From contig CALSFV010000030.1 of the NCBI GenBank assembly GCA_943737045.1, forward strand, positions 217,501-281,500: a stretch of 64,000 nt of DNA. The letters run 5' to 3'. Positions within the stretch are counted from its first letter, which is position 1. Each line of letters begins with the position of its first letter. This document shows positions 1-11,121 of the stretch, in pieces. This DNA is from Parapristionchus giblindavisi. Its lineage: Eukaryota; Nematoda; Chromadorea; Rhabditida; Diplogasteridae. The translations under genes were made by a program, and so were the position numbers. The notes under the pieces were generated by a model, which made no database searches, was not told the origin of the DNA, and was given only the letters and a program-made list of their open reading frames with translations.

Positions 1-255
1 CCATTTTTTGCCTCATCTTATAGAGCAAAAAATTTCGCGTCGAATAAGGGAAAAAAATAAAAAAATGGAAGGACCCCTCTTTTGAGATAAATGGACCTGA
101 AGTTGACCCGAAAATATTTTTGTTTTCAAACCCCTTCATGTTTGTACTCATATTAAAGAGCTCGTTGAGTAGAACAACTTTTTTGTTGAACGTTTTGTCT
201 GAAACTCATGTACAAGAGAGTTTCACTCGTTTTCCTGCTAATTTTGAGTAAAACG
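1..255. repeat. Direct copy of foldback arm
   Basis: The first 250 bases recur almost unchanged 290 bases further on (from 291), and again in inverted orientation at about 845-1080. The shared block runs from CCATTTTTTGCCTCATCTTA to the stretch around GTACAAGAGA. It is AT-rich with no coding frame worth reporting. It is cut by the window edge, so its own partner arm may lie outside. Confidence 0.85.
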
Positions 256-1105
256 AAAATAAAATATTTTTAAAACAAAAAAGTGCAGTCCATTTTTTGC
301 CTCATCTTATAGAGCAAAAAATTTCGCGTCGAATAAGGGAAAAAAATAAAAAAATGGAAGGACCCCTCTTTTGAGATAAATGGACCTGAAGTTGACACGA
401 AAATATTTTTGTTTTCAAACCCCCTCGTGTTTGTACTCATATTGAAGAGCTCGTCGAGTAGAACAACTTTGATGTTGAGCACTTTATTTGAAACTAATGT
501 ACAAGAGAACTACATGATTTTTATTTATTCACACGGTTGTTCACCCAATTTTGAGTAAAACGAAAGTAAAATATTTTTTGTGCACAAATTGATTACGCCA
601 ATATTGTAGAACGGAAAAATCCATACTTACTTTGTTGTTTCACGAAAAAATTGTAGACCCCCAGGCTGAAAAATATGGCCTGGAAAGTGGTCTTGAAAAA
701 AAAGTTGCCGAAACCTTGAATGTTTATACTCATTTTAAAGAACTAGTCGAGCACGTCATTTTTGATGTTAGTCGTATTGTATGAAAGTCGTTTGTTTTGA
801 AGATACAAGCGATCGAAATGATTTGAATCCAAAAAATCTTAATTCGTGTATTTCTCTTGTACAAGAGTTTCAGACAAAACGTTCAACATAAAAGTTGTTC
901 TACTCGACGAGCGCTTCAATATGAGTACAAACATGAAGGGGTTTGAAAACAAAAATATTTTCGGGTCAACTTCAGGTCCATTTATCTCAAAAGAGGGGTC
1001 CTTCGATTTTTGATTTTTTTTCTTATTCGACGTGAAATTTTTTGCTCTATGAGATGAGGCAAAAATTGGACTGCACTTTTTTGTTTTAAAATTTTAATTA
1101 ATTTT
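256..1105. repeat. AT-rich foldback element
   Basis: Two inverted arms of roughly 250-290 bases (about 260-560 and 835-1105) flank a 270-base centre. The outer ends read AAAACAAAAAAGTGCAGTCC on the left, and its complement is found at about 1067-1090. Arms differ by scattered substitutions. No transposase is present, so this is a non-autonomous inverted-repeat element. Family unknown. Confidence 0.75.
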
Positions 1106-1112
1106 AGAATGT

Positions 1113-1494
1113 TTAGAGGAGGTCTAACTTTGTCTTTATAACATCGAAGGATAGACCATCGGTATCGACAGCCACCAAATCAGAGGCATCCGTCAAGTAG
1201 AATAGATGATCACCGTAACCCCACAGACGCTGCCAGGAGAACAGGAATGAAATACTTTGAACTACGTTTTCCGAATACCGGGCTCACAAGGTAACTAACT
1301 AACTCTCTGCTGCGCACGCAATCATTTTTTTCGATTGTAAACCATTTATTTTGAAATGAAAAATCGATAAGGTGTTCAAATACCTTCTGCTTACCTCAGG
1401 CAGCCCTTTCCTCTCCTGAACATTGATCGATTTAGCCGGATATTTGGTAACGGTTGTCAGTCCATCCTCCTTCTTGTAAATGAACAAGGCGTCG
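1113..1494 (-). pseudogene. 3' fragment of a gene related to the 33.8-35.4 kb gene
   Basis: Two minus-strand exons can be read: 1494-1395 (33 codons after a split codon, ending in a GAG|GTAAGC donor) and 1229-1113 (38 codons plus TAA, behind a pyrimidine-rich acceptor ending CTGGCAG). The peptide contains DALFIYKKEDG and then RLWGYGDHLFYLTDASDLVA. These line up with DMLFIFTP and PLLARDDHIYYISTTSNIVA of the 271-aa gene at 33.8-35.4 kb. The first exon also begins in the same splice phase. No matching upstream exons were found before repeat DNA starts near 1.9 kb, so it is either a 5'-truncated copy or a gene whose 5' part is lost. It ends earlier than its paralogue. Function unknown; both have the alternating strand pattern seen in propeller-like repeats, but that is a guess. 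Confidence 0.65.
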
Positions 1495-1499
1495 CTTAA

Positions 1500-1900
1500 A
1501 TTAGTTAATTCTCATACTTGAATACCCCATGCGAAATTGTAACTCGATCTACGGTCTGGCCACATTCCCAAAGAAGGCAAAAAAATATCAGACTTTTTAA
1601 ATTAACTTAAGACATCGGCTCAGTGAGATTCCAGGAAGTGCCGGACATCGACCTTACCGATTTGGCCCAAATTTTTTTTATGAATACCCCCATGGGCCCC
1701 CATAACATAATGGGTATTCATTTGGGCTGGTTCCTTGAAACACAGATGTGGCAGGTTTTCGAATTTTGAAAACTCGATTTTCACCGGAAAAAAATGGAGC
1801 CACCTAGGACCAATGTTAGTGTCGATTAATTATAAGTATAAATAGACAACAAAAACTGGCTATACGACGGTCCGCAGATCCGATCGCAAACTGATTTTTT
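1500..1900. other. No feature recognised
   Basis: AT-rich sequence between the gene fragment and the first large foldback copy. I see no exon with splice sites and no clear repeat. A short local inverted pair around 1678-1722 (ATGAATACCCCCATGGG and a near complement) is the only structure noticed. Confidence 0.5.
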
Positions 1901-2163
1901 TACTGAAATACATTGTGTAAGTCTATTTTGTAAGTATATTGGTAAACTTTAAATTCATGCACATTTCTCACTGCGAACATAGAACTTCAAAAACTATTTA
2001 TAGTATTTTCAAGAAAGAAAAATTAATTCACGATTCATGGTCATTATACGGAACCTCTTGCACACTCTTGATGTTAGCCTTGAGAATGCGAGAATATACG
2101 AAAGAAAAAATAGCAAAAGGAGTTAACCACAATTGGGAGTCGTTATCTTTTGCTGAACCTCTT

Positions 2164-2241
2164 CGGGGAATCGAACTTTCTTGCCGACCAACCGCTGGGA
2201 TTGATCGTCCGACCTCTTATCCACTAGACCACGGGTCCCTA
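2164..2241 (-). repeat. tRNA-derived SINE-like sequence, left arm of copy 1
   Basis: Read on the minus strand it has an A-box-like TGGTCTAGTGG and a B-box-like GTTCGATTCCC, spaced wider than in a standard tRNA, as in class II (Leu/Ser-type) tRNAs with a long variable arm. Acceptor stem pairing is poor, so it is not called as a functional tRNA. Closely related copies are at 9.2, 23.2, 30.3 and 30.7 kb. Confidence 0.6.
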
Positions 2242-2464
2242 TTAGAAGACATGTCAAATGATCTAGATATACTAACCCATTCTTATTGTTATGGCCCCTC
2301 TTATATTGCGATTTTGGCTCCACCCATTTAACTTCGCGGGCTTGGACACCATGTACAAATAATAACACCCCAAATATCTTTATTCTTTCTAGAAGCAGTA
2401 CCATAGAGTCGAGCAGAAGAGTGATGCCTCCGAGTCGAATCCTTCTTATCCGGCACATCCCGAG

Positions 2465-2482
2465 AATAATAATAATAATAAT
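2465..2482. repeat. (AAT)n microsatellite
   Basis: Six uninterrupted AAT units inside copy 1 of the large foldback. The other copies lack this expansion. Confidence 0.9.
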
Positions 2483-2785
2483 TTATCGATTCTTGAGCAA
2501 GAGAAAGTAACAAATATTCTGTAAATAATAAATATCGAATGAAATAGGAAGAACGACGAAAATGCTGCGATATCTAGATCGTAGTAACGACGTCGAAGAT
2601 CTTCTGATGACGTCATCGACGATGACGGTGAAATCAAGAGTTCACGTGTAGAATAGGAGATTACTATAAATTAAACGATTGAAAATAGCATAAATACAAG
2701 CATACAATAAAATGAAGAGTCGTACCTTTAAGAGCGGCAATATGGTTGAAGTCCTTACCGATGAAAACTTCTAGAGGTCATTCAC

Positions 2786-2905
2786 ATGAAGATTGACAAA
2801 CCGTTTGTCAACGAACGTGACGTCAAATGGGCATGAATAATTGTATCAAAGTCTACTTTGTGACGTCACGCTGGTCGACTCGTTTGGCAATATTCATGGA
2901 TGCCT
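2786..2905. repeat. Short foldback MITE with TGACGTCA core
   Basis: An inverted pair, CATGAAGATTGACAAACCG on the left and the complement of CGTTTGGCAATATTCATGG on the right, encloses two GTGACGTCA motifs (about 2818 and 2861). Related copies are at 23.73, 31.19, 36.95, 53.28 and 59.13 kb, and a core-deleted one is at 9.70 kb. Confidence 0.6.
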
Positions 2906-3809
2906 GTACAACAGCTTGCCGAACACTCAGCAACGACATTGTCGATGATCTTCTTGATCGACGGTGATGAAGAAACGAAATGCGGTCCTCAAGAATGGAA
3001 AATTATCATAGAATTCAGCTATTTCCAATCTTCCAAAAATATCTTCATATACTCGCTGGCACAGGGTTTCACGTCAAGATAAAGTTACAAAAGTGAAATA
3101 ATGTGTTCGAAAGTAGAGAAATAAAAGTAAAGACGCGAATCACCATGTCTACACACTACGCGCCCTTCACAACTTTTGTAAAGCAGATAAGACTTATGCT
3201 TTGTTAAGCACGTTACATTTGAATAAAGCCCACACAACAACGAATGTATAAATAGAATATCAAAACGTATGCGTCGGAGTTAGTAGTTAGTTGGATATTA
3301 GATCCCGAATGGAAAATACTGAGCTCTTTAGATAGCTACTGTGACCCACAGACACTTGGTAAAGTAACACTATTCCCCTTCAATGCTTTTCAGTTGGGAC
3401 CCGACGTTCTACGATGACCGAGGCCCTTCAACAGAAAAAGAGCTAGATATGCAAATGGTGGATCATACCTAAAAGAGCAGCCAGAGCCGTTGATTGGTCG
3501 TCTTCTTTTTCCTTGATCGGTAGATGCCCTGCCGAAGGTGTAGAAGACGACGAACACGAAGACGAAGGACACATTGACGACCCGAAAGCTGCAAACGAAT
3601 AGAATGAGAATATGATCAAATAAAGATCAAAGATCAACTTTTTAAGTATAAAAACAGGGATGCGAAAGGAGGATAGGAAGGCAAACGGCCGAAAATTGAC
3701 AGCACATGGAATGAGAATATGAACACGTATTATATGATTATCATATGCAAATTGGAGTATGTCTAGACACAGTGATAGTGTTTTCGAAGTTTTACATAAT
3801 CAAATACAA

Positions 3810-4740
3810 AGGATGGAGAGGAATAAAAAGAGGGAGAGAGGGAGAGAGATGCAGTTAGAATCGAACGGAACCTCGCAAAGGAAGACATAACGATAAGTTG
3901 TTTCAATAAAACTGGCGGAAAAGGCATCATGATAGACACAGAGAGAGCTGGAGGGAGAAAGAGGTGGAGTGAGTGGTAGAGGGGGAGAGGGAGAAGGAGG
4001 GATAAAGGAAATTGGTTGAACCAATACTGGTCGAAATAACAAGAAAGAACTCGTGCCTCTGTTGAAATTGATCGGGAAATGACAGAGAGGAGGAGGGAAT
4101 CAATGCATATCCATGGTAGATCACTCTGATCAAAGTAGCATTCTATTGTTATGTGATGGTTGTTTGATCAGAGGAGGGAGTGTCCAGACTAAGAGAGTGC
4201 AGACAGAGATAGACACAGTGAGAGAGTATGGATAATTGAGATAGTACAAGGAAGGAATGACTGCACGTGAACATGATATTGTTTATGAATCGATGCCCCC
4301 CCCTCCATTTCTCCCGCCAATTTCATTGGGAATACGTGTTGCTTGTTTTCGTAATTTGGCTATGTCCATCACTCTCATTCTCTCATTCTCTTTCGACCTC
4401 TACCTCTCTATCATCATCCTATTATACCTTAATGTTTCTTCAGCCTTGGATAATTTAGCGTCGTAATTTAGCGTTGTTCATTTATTGATTCCTCTAAATC
4501 TCATTGTCATTTCTCTTTCTCTAGAACAGTCCCTTTAAATTTCGATATTTTCTCCCTCTGAAACCATAAATACCGTCCATTCTCGAGAATTCCGCCTTCC
4601 CAAACATTCTGTACCAGAACGTCAGTGTTCACGTTCGAACGTTCCCGACTGTCGTACTGACTCCCCCTCTCTATCTCTATCTCTGCTTTATCATTTCCAT
4701 CTGTCCTTCCCTTGCTGTCTCTATCGATCGATCTCCTCTT
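3810..4740. repeat. Purine tract followed by pyrimidine tract
   Basis: About 3815-3990 is dominated by GAGAGGGAGA-type sequence on the plus strand. About 4300-4740 is dominated by CTCTCTATCT-type sequence. The same layout recurs at 11.84-12.48/12.78-13.22 kb, 25.86-26.49/26.78-27.22 kb and, in part, 32.79-32.94 kb. Confidence 0.7.
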
Positions 4741-6212
4741 TTAATTTGCATATATTATCACAGTTTTTGTCTATCCATTCATCTATTCTATACCAATTAG
4801 AATATGATTCATTATATGAAGACTACGTGTTCCTATTGTTCATTTCACTTGCAGTTTTCACTTGTTTTGCCCACCTTCGCGTCCTTTTTTCAAGTTGATC
4901 TTTGATCTCTACCCCGTCTTCCTACAATTTCCTCTCGAAATCGTTCGAATCCTTTACAGAACCAGCAGCCCCTCTGAGGTGAGGCATCCATGAAGTCAGA
5001 TGAAGTGGACGCCGGACAATCGACTACACGGACACTGACGAGGCGATCTAGAGAACACTCATCGATTTGGACTACTATGATCACGGAATCACTTTCTCTG
5101 ACCGGTACTGATTACCTTTATCTTTGTTTATCCATCGTTACATTTGATTTTCCCGCCTCGTAACTTGTGAAATACGTACATGTGGCGTCGATGTTCATAG
5201 TGTGTTGGATCTCAAGTGGAAAGTCCTTAGGTTCTATAGGGCTACTGTAAGAAGCAGTATCTCTGCCATTTAATGTTTTTCACTTGGGATGCCATACAAA
5301 CAACAAACGTGACATCTTATTGCATTATTTTTGAGCAAGTTTACATGACGACTAGACCTGTTTTGTGACTATTGCGATGCTTTATCGATTTATGTCGTGG
5401 TCTAAAGTTGCAAAAAGAAGCGAGGAGAAGCGAGAGTGTAATCAGTGAAGAGTCGTAACTTTTCCTTTCCTTTGTTTGAACACTGCTTGAATATTTCCTA
5501 TAGGACTTCTGAAAGAATGGAACAGAATCCTTTGACAACGTTCTCTTCACTCTTCAATGCCCCCCTTCCACTGAGATAAAAAAATATACAAAGTGATGAG
5601 AGCATTGGCAAAGGTCTCATCATTGAATCTATTCTAATCTCTTATTCGTTTTATAGGTCGTCTACTATGATGAACCAACGTCCTCTTAAGAAGATCGTCA
5701 TCGATATGGACTCAGAAGGAGAGTTTGATAGTAGATTGGACATTCATTAACTTAATTTCTAAATTATTTCAGATCCAGTTATTGTACGTCTTCGATGTAC
5801 CGTCAAAGATGACGTCTACCAATCATCAATGTGCTGCTACTCTTCAAGGTACTTAGTGATCTTAGTAGAAAGTCCGAATCGTTGAATCCATTGTAACATC
5901 ATACTCAACAGATCGAATCGTCGTCTACGACGTCATCAGAAGGTTGTGTGTAATCTACTCGGACGTCAAATGGCGCGAGATGATCGTCGTTTTGTTGAAG
6001 ATGCGGACTCTGCCGGTCTTCTTCGTAGAAATAATAAAGATTTTGGGGTGTGTTCATGTCGGTCATGTAGTGTCCAAGCCCGTGAAGTTAAATGGGCGGA
6101 GTCAAAATCGGTACATATATGTGGTAGTCTAACAGAAAGGGGCGGAGCTATACATCGGTTTATATGTAGTTGTTCAGGGAGTATATGTAAATCATTTGAA
6201 GTTTCATAAGAT

Positions 6213-6282
6213 GGAGTCCCATATCCTAGTTGGTAAGTGCTCGGACAACGAATCCGAAAAATTGGTCATAATGAAAGTTCAA
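6213..6282 (+). repeat. Diverged tRNA-like sequence, right arm of copy 1
   Basis: This stretch aligns in inverse orientation with the tRNA-like sequence at 2164-2241, sharing GGACAACGAATCCG-like and AAAGTTC segments. The A-box region TCCTAGTTGGTAAGTG is still visible. It shows that the tRNA-like module belongs to the arms of the foldback. Matching right-arm copies are at 14788-14857 and 28795-28864. Confidence 0.55.
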
Positions 6283-6479
6283 GTTTGCATGGGAAGCCAA
6301 TTTCATCTATATTCATTGTTTTCTAAAGTTAATTTTAATTCGAATTGAGGACTTCGCTGCACTCCATCTCCCTTCTAATTACTTTAAATGCTGAGTCTAT
6401 TCCTTCATGTATTGTATTTGCAAGCAAAAAACATCAATTTGGCCTGCTAAAGAGTATTTATTAAAAAAAAAATTACGAT

Positions 6480-7015
6480 ATATTATATTGATTAAACAGT
6501 TTGAAATCAGTAACAATGAATGCCAAGTTTACAAATACATTTACAAAATATATTTCACAGTTAAATGGAGCATTAGTACATCAATCTATTCTGGAGAACT
6601 AGACCCATATGTGGAGTAAAGCAACTACAGTATGTTACAGTAAACTACAGTAAACCACAGTAAACCACAGTATTGTACATTGTACAAAGATACAGTATAA
6701 ACATTATTTCAGAATATTGATAATATTTTTATGGAGATATAATGCGCGGTCTGTCATATCAAACTGTTTAATCAATATTGTATACTGTAGCATACTGTAT
6801 CTTTGTAACTCTACAATACTTTGGTTTACAGTAGTTTACTGTAACATACTGTAGTTGCTTTACTCCACATAAACGTCTAGTTCTCCAGAATAGTTTGATG
6901 CACTGATTCTCATTTTTACTGTAAAATATATTTTGTAAATGTGTTGGTAAACTTTAAATTCATTGTATTTGTGATATCAAATCGTTTAATCAATATCGTA
7001 TTAATAAAATTATTA
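6480..7015. repeat. Palindromic terminal module of the large foldback
   Basis: Left arm (about 6480-6690) and right arm (about 6755-7005) are inverse copies. They share GAACTAGACCCATATGTGGAG / CTCCACATAAACGTCTAGTTC and several ACAGTAAACTACAG-type units. Direct copies occur at about 15020-15560 and 29050-29590, and a partial one at 22545-22900. No gene is seen in it. Confidence 0.75.
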
Positions 7016-7049
7016 AAATAACCAAAAATTAAAATTTTCATTTTTATCT

Positions 7050-7310
7050 CATTTCGTGTAGTTATCCCTGACCGCCACCCGTCTCAATAGTGGTGGTAAT
7101 AGAAGTTGAGTGCGCGCGATGACTCTCTGCGTCTCTGACTGTCGACCTACTCTGCCGTCTAGCCGCTCTGTCACTGATCTAGCAATGAGAAGAAATCGCT
7201 TCTTTCCTTAAATAAATACTAACGAGATTTCGCTCTCACTGTTCCCGTCTAATAACTCTGACATAACATAACAATCACAATGACATAATATAGTACAACT
7301 CGTCTAATAA
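7050..7310. repeat. Repeat block shared at three sites
   Basis: The segment around GCGCGCGATGACTCTCTGCG is found in the same orientation at 29.63-30.19 kb and in inverse orientation at about 15590-15825. The inverse copy borders the LINE palindrome. No coding potential is seen. Confidence 0.7.
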
Positions 7311-7392
7311 CTATGAGAATACCTATACAAACTGTACCTTCGTAAATCTACAATACTTTGGTTTACGTTTACTGTAAGACATGTAAGACATA

Positions 7393-8790
7393 CAGTAGCA
7401 GCCAAAAGTCTTCGTCAAAAACTTTGCATTGTCATAACTTTTGACTCAGATGAGCGATCGGGCTCATGTTTTGGCAGGATACTATAGTACTAGTGTGCAT
7501 TATATCCTACTCCCGTTGTTATTATTCGTCGTCGTATTACTGTGTAGCGATCCTGGATCCCCTCTGTACTTACTCAGCAGTGATTATTTCCTCAGCGGGA
7601 TTTTTCTGAGACTTGTTGTTAACAGTTTATGAATAACATTTACTGAGGAGTAGAATCCGCTATACCATCCATTCGAGCTAATTCATTCCTGTGAGAAAAT
7701 CGAAATTTTCGACACCCCTGAAAATGAGTTAAAATGTCATAACTCTGTGATCAGTGAAGCTGCAGGGTCCAAACTTGGCAGAGGTCATACCCCATGAGTG
7801 ATACAAAACTTGACCGAGTATGAGCCCGATCGGTTGAATTTTACGAAATTTCAAAATTTTATTTTTCTCATTTTTCGAGATTCAGGAAGTACCTGCTCAG
7901 GTCAATTTCTATTCTACTTAACAGTTAGATGTCTTCTATGTATAGTAGACGACATTTTACTAGCGTTTCATGAAATTTAGAGTTTTTCGAGAGAAGTTAT
8001 AATTGGAGAAATAAGGTAGAAAATCGGTTGGATTTTTTCAACATTTTTTTTCAAAATTCGCAGAATTTGTCCGATAAGGCTCGGACTTTGCCATGACAAT
8101 CATCATTATGATAGAAGATGATACCTATAATATAATGGCTATCGATGCTCTTTTAGTCCCATAAAAACTTGTTTTCATTTTTTTTAAACATCCTGAAAAA
8201 ATAGTGTCCTAACTAATTTCGACATCATTTCTCCAATTACAACTTCTCTCGAAGAACTCGAAATTTTATCAAACACTAGTAAAATGTCGTCTACTATATA
8301 TAGAAGACATATAGCTGTTAAGTAGAATAGAAATTGACCTGAGCAGGTACTTCCTGCATCTCGAAAAATGAGAAAAATAAAATTTTGAAAATTCTCAAAA
8401 TTCAACCGATCGGGCTCATACTCGACCAAGTTTTGTATCACTCATGGGGTATGACCTCTGCCAAGTTTGGACCCTGTAGCTTCACTGATCACAGAGTTAT
8501 GACATTTTAACTCATTTTCAGGGGTGTCGAAAATTTCGATTTTCTCACAGGAATGAATTAGCTCGAATGGATGGTATAGCGGATTCTACTCCTCAGTAAA
8601 TGTTATTCACACACTGTCAACAACAAGTCTCAGAAAAATCCCGCTGAGGAAATAATCACTGCTGAGGGGGGAGTAGGATATGATGCACACTTGTACTATA
8701 GTATCCTGCCAAAACATGAGCCCGATCGCTCATCTGAGTCAAAAGTTATGACAATGCAAAGTTTTTGACGAAGACTTTTGGCTGCTACTG
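7393..8790. mobile_element. TA-flanked foldback transposon (Tc1/mariner-type ends)
   Basis: The ends are perfectly complementary: CAGTAGCAGCCAAAAGTCTT starts at 7393 and its complement ends at 8790. TA dinucleotides flank both sides (7391-7392 and 8791-8792). The arms reach inward about 600 bases with small indels, leaving a centre of under 200 bases. A CAG start plus TA target duplication is the Tc1/mariner signature. No transposase frame is present; short frames mirrored in both arms are by-products of the symmetry. It is inserted at the boundary of large foldback copies 1 and 2. Confidence 0.8.
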
Positions 8791-8802
8791 TATATGGTAT
8801 TC

Positions 8803-8876
8803 GAACTTTCTTGCCGACCAACCGCTCGGATGGATCGTCCGACCACTTATCCACTAGACGACGGAACCCTATGAGA
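8803..8876 (-). repeat. tRNA-derived SINE-like fragment
   Basis: Minus-strand sequence related to the tRNA-like module at 2164-2241. The interior (CCAACCGCTCGGATGGATCG) is kept, but the B-box end is truncated right next to the TA-flanked foldback. Confidence 0.5.
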
Positions 8877-9189
8877 TGACATATCAAATGACCTAGAGAT
8901 ACACGCCCATTCTTTTTCCATTCATTATACAATTATTGTTTTATTTGTTTGCCCGATTAAATATACATTACAATCCATTGGAAGTAGATTGAGCGCATAT
9001 CTCACTGCGAACATAGAACTTCGAAAAAATATTTATAATATTTTTATGAAAGAAAAGTTAGTTCACAATTCATGGTCATTCTATAGGATCTCTTTCACAC
9101 TCTAGATGTTAGCCTTGAGAAAGCGAGAATATGTCAAGGAAAAAAAAGCAAAAATAGATGATCACAATAGGGAAATTTGTCTTTTGCCA

Positions 9190-9272
9190 ATCCTCCTCGG
9201 GATTCGAACTTTCTTGCCGACCAACCGCTCGGATGGATAGTCCGAGCTCTTATCGACTAGACCACGGGTCCC
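9190..9272 (-). repeat. tRNA-derived SINE-like sequence, left arm of copy 2
   Basis: On the minus strand it shows GTGGTCTAGTCGATAAGAG, a small hairpin built from CTCGGA and TCCGAG, and the B-box-like GTTCGAATCCC, which matches the B-box consensus better than the copy at 2.2 kb. Confidence 0.6.
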
Positions 9273-9692
9273 TATTAGAAGATATGTCAAATGATCTAGA
9301 TATACACGCCCATTCTTTTTGTGATTCTTCTTTTTATATTGCGATTTTGGCTCCACCCATTTAACCTCGCGGGCTTGGACACCAGGTTCGAATAGTAACA
9401 CCCCCAAATATCTTTATTCTTTCTAGAAGCAGAATTCTCTTGACGAGCAGAAGAGTGATGCATCCGAGTCGAATTCTTCTTCTCCAGCACATCCCCGAGA
9501 AGTCGGTAGTAACGACGTCGAAGACCTTCTGATGACGCCATCGACGATGAAGGTGAAATCCAGAGTATTCGTGTAGAATAGGAGATTGCTAGAAATTAAA
9601 CTATTGAAAATAACACAAATACAAGCATACAAGAAAATGACGAATCGTACCTTTAAGAGCGGCATTATCGTTGAAGTCCTTACCGGTGAAAA

Positions 9693-9755
9693 CTTATAAA
9701 CATGAATTTTGGCAAACCGTTTGTCAACGACCAGTTTGACAAAACTCATGGATAC
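9693..9755. repeat. Core-deleted copy of the TGACGTCA foldback MITE
   Basis: The flanks CATGAATTTTGGCAAACCG and CAGTTTGACAAAACTCATGG are present, but the central part with the two TGACGTCA motifs is missing. Copies 1, 3 and 4 of the host repeat keep it. Confidence 0.5.
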
Positions 9756-10173
9756 ATCAGCTTCCTAAGCACTCAGCCACGACGTTGACGAATATCTTCA
9801 GACTTTCTTGATCAATGATGACGAAGAAGCGATACTTCCGCCTAAAGAATGGTAAATTATCATCGAATTCAACTACTTCACATCTTCCAAAATGTTTTCA
9901 TATTCAATTTTCGGGATTGACAATAAAAGTTTACTGAATGGTTATGATGACGCCGGCAAAGGTTTTCACGTCAACATAAAGTTACAAAAGTAAAACGATG
10001 TTGTATCCAAAAGTAGAGAAATAAAAGGAAAGAGACGAATCACAATGTCTGCAAACAACGCGCCCTTTACAACTTTTGTACACTACATAAGACAATGCGT
10101 TCTTACGCGCGTAATATTTTCATGACTTCCACGAAACAACGAAAGCAAAAATGGAACATCTAAACGTAATGCG

Positions 10174-10262
10174 TTTTATTCTTTCACATATTGTTTTGTT
10201 GCTGTTTCTTTGTACTTGTTGAAACACCTTTGCGGTGTACGATAAATAAATAAATAAATAAG
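10174..10262 (+). mobile_element. 5'-truncated LINE insertion (3' tail only)
   Basis: About 90 bases present here are absent from the equivalent places at 25.29 and 31.72 kb. The insert ends with a small hairpin (ACACC TTTGC GGTGT) followed by TACGATAAATAAATAAATAA, typical of a non-LTR retrotransposon 3' end. GTAATGCGT before and GTATGCGT after the insert look like an imperfect target duplication. Similar tails are at 22.44-22.51 kb and, inverted, 62.77-62.83 kb. Confidence 0.65.
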
Positions 10263-10511
10263 TATGCGTCAGCGTTAGTTGGATATTGGATCCTAACAAG
10301 GGAATGACCAACCATCCCCGTCGAGTTATGACTAGTGACATATACCATTCGACTCGCCATGTGATTCTGATAATACATCGTTAATGACTCGATTCAAACG
10401 TTTATGATCTTCGAGAAAATCGATATTGAAATTCGGTCAAATTCGTGTGGTTTCCTACACAACGCATGCGGATGGGTTGGTGAACTCTACTATCTTCTTT
10501 CGAAACATCGA

Positions 10512-10584
10512 CTCGTGTAGTGTAGTGGATAAGATGCCTGCGTTTATTTTTGACTGTCAAGGGTTCGACCCCCCTTGCCGCACT
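10512..10584 (+). repeat. tRNA-like sequence in left arm of the TAA foldback
   Basis: A-box-like TAGTGTAGTGGATAAG and B-box GGTTCGACCCC are spaced as in a real tRNA, and the 3' end reads CTTGCCGCAC. Acceptor pairing is incomplete, so a tRNA-derived SINE head is more likely than a working tRNA. Confidence 0.55.
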
Positions 10585-11046
10585 CTTCTTTTGCTGATTT
10601 TGTTGCTGTAGAATGTTTGAAATGTTTTGCTGTGATTATAGAAAAAAGAACACACCCAACAAGTTTGAACAACAAAATGAGTGAAGTAAAGAAATTACAG
10701 TTTTCACATCTGGGGCACATAATGAATGAACAGGAAGAACAATGACATCAAGTCTTTGGAAGACAGTCCAAGAAGAAATGGAAGCGCTTACCGTACTCGC
10801 ATGATCTTTGATCTTTGAACTCTCATTGCTGTTTTTCAGGTCATTCATTGCATGACATCGACCTCGGGTGAGGGAGAGGGAGATGGAGATTTCAAAAAAT
10901 AATGCCGTAAACAAAAAGATCAAAGTTCAATTTTCCTTGAGAAGTGTTTTTCCATCAAGAAAACTTGCTGATTGTGTTCTTTTTTTAGCTTTCATAATCA
11001 CAGCAAAACATTTCAAACTTTCTACAGCAACAAAATCAGCAAAAGA

Positions 11047-11121
11047 AGAGTGCGGCAAGGGGGGTCGAACCCTTGACAGTCAAAAGTAAACGCAGGCATC
11101 TTATCAACTACACTACACGAG
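11047..11121 (-). repeat. tRNA-like sequence in right arm of the TAA foldback
   Basis: Mirror copy of 10512-10584 with a few substitutions, including one in the A-box (GTAGTTGATAAG instead of GTAGTGGATAAG). It keeps the B-box GGTTCGACCCC. Confidence 0.55.

Larger units (their letters stand above)
1905..7390. repeat. Large foldback repeat, copy 1
   Basis: This is the first of four copies of a repeat that is itself an imperfect inverted repeat. About 2316-2352 (GATTTTGGCTCCACCCATTT onwards) is complementary to 6076-6112, with the axis near 4.2 kb. The match extends outward through a tRNA-like stretch on both sides and inward through the GACGTCATC-rich blocks at 2580-2620 and 5915-5945. The core is purine-rich on the left (3810-4000) and pyrimidine-rich on the right (4300-4740). 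No open frame is conserved between copies at the protein level, so it is non-autonomous. The right end (6480-7015) is a separate palindrome. Confidence 0.75.

Noticed and set aside
1939..2458. Overlapping frames of 111-130 codons near 2-2.5 kb, repeated at 9.2 and 23.2 kb
   Set aside because: They recur because the DNA repeat recurs. They span a tRNA-like sequence and carry indels between copies, so they are not genes.
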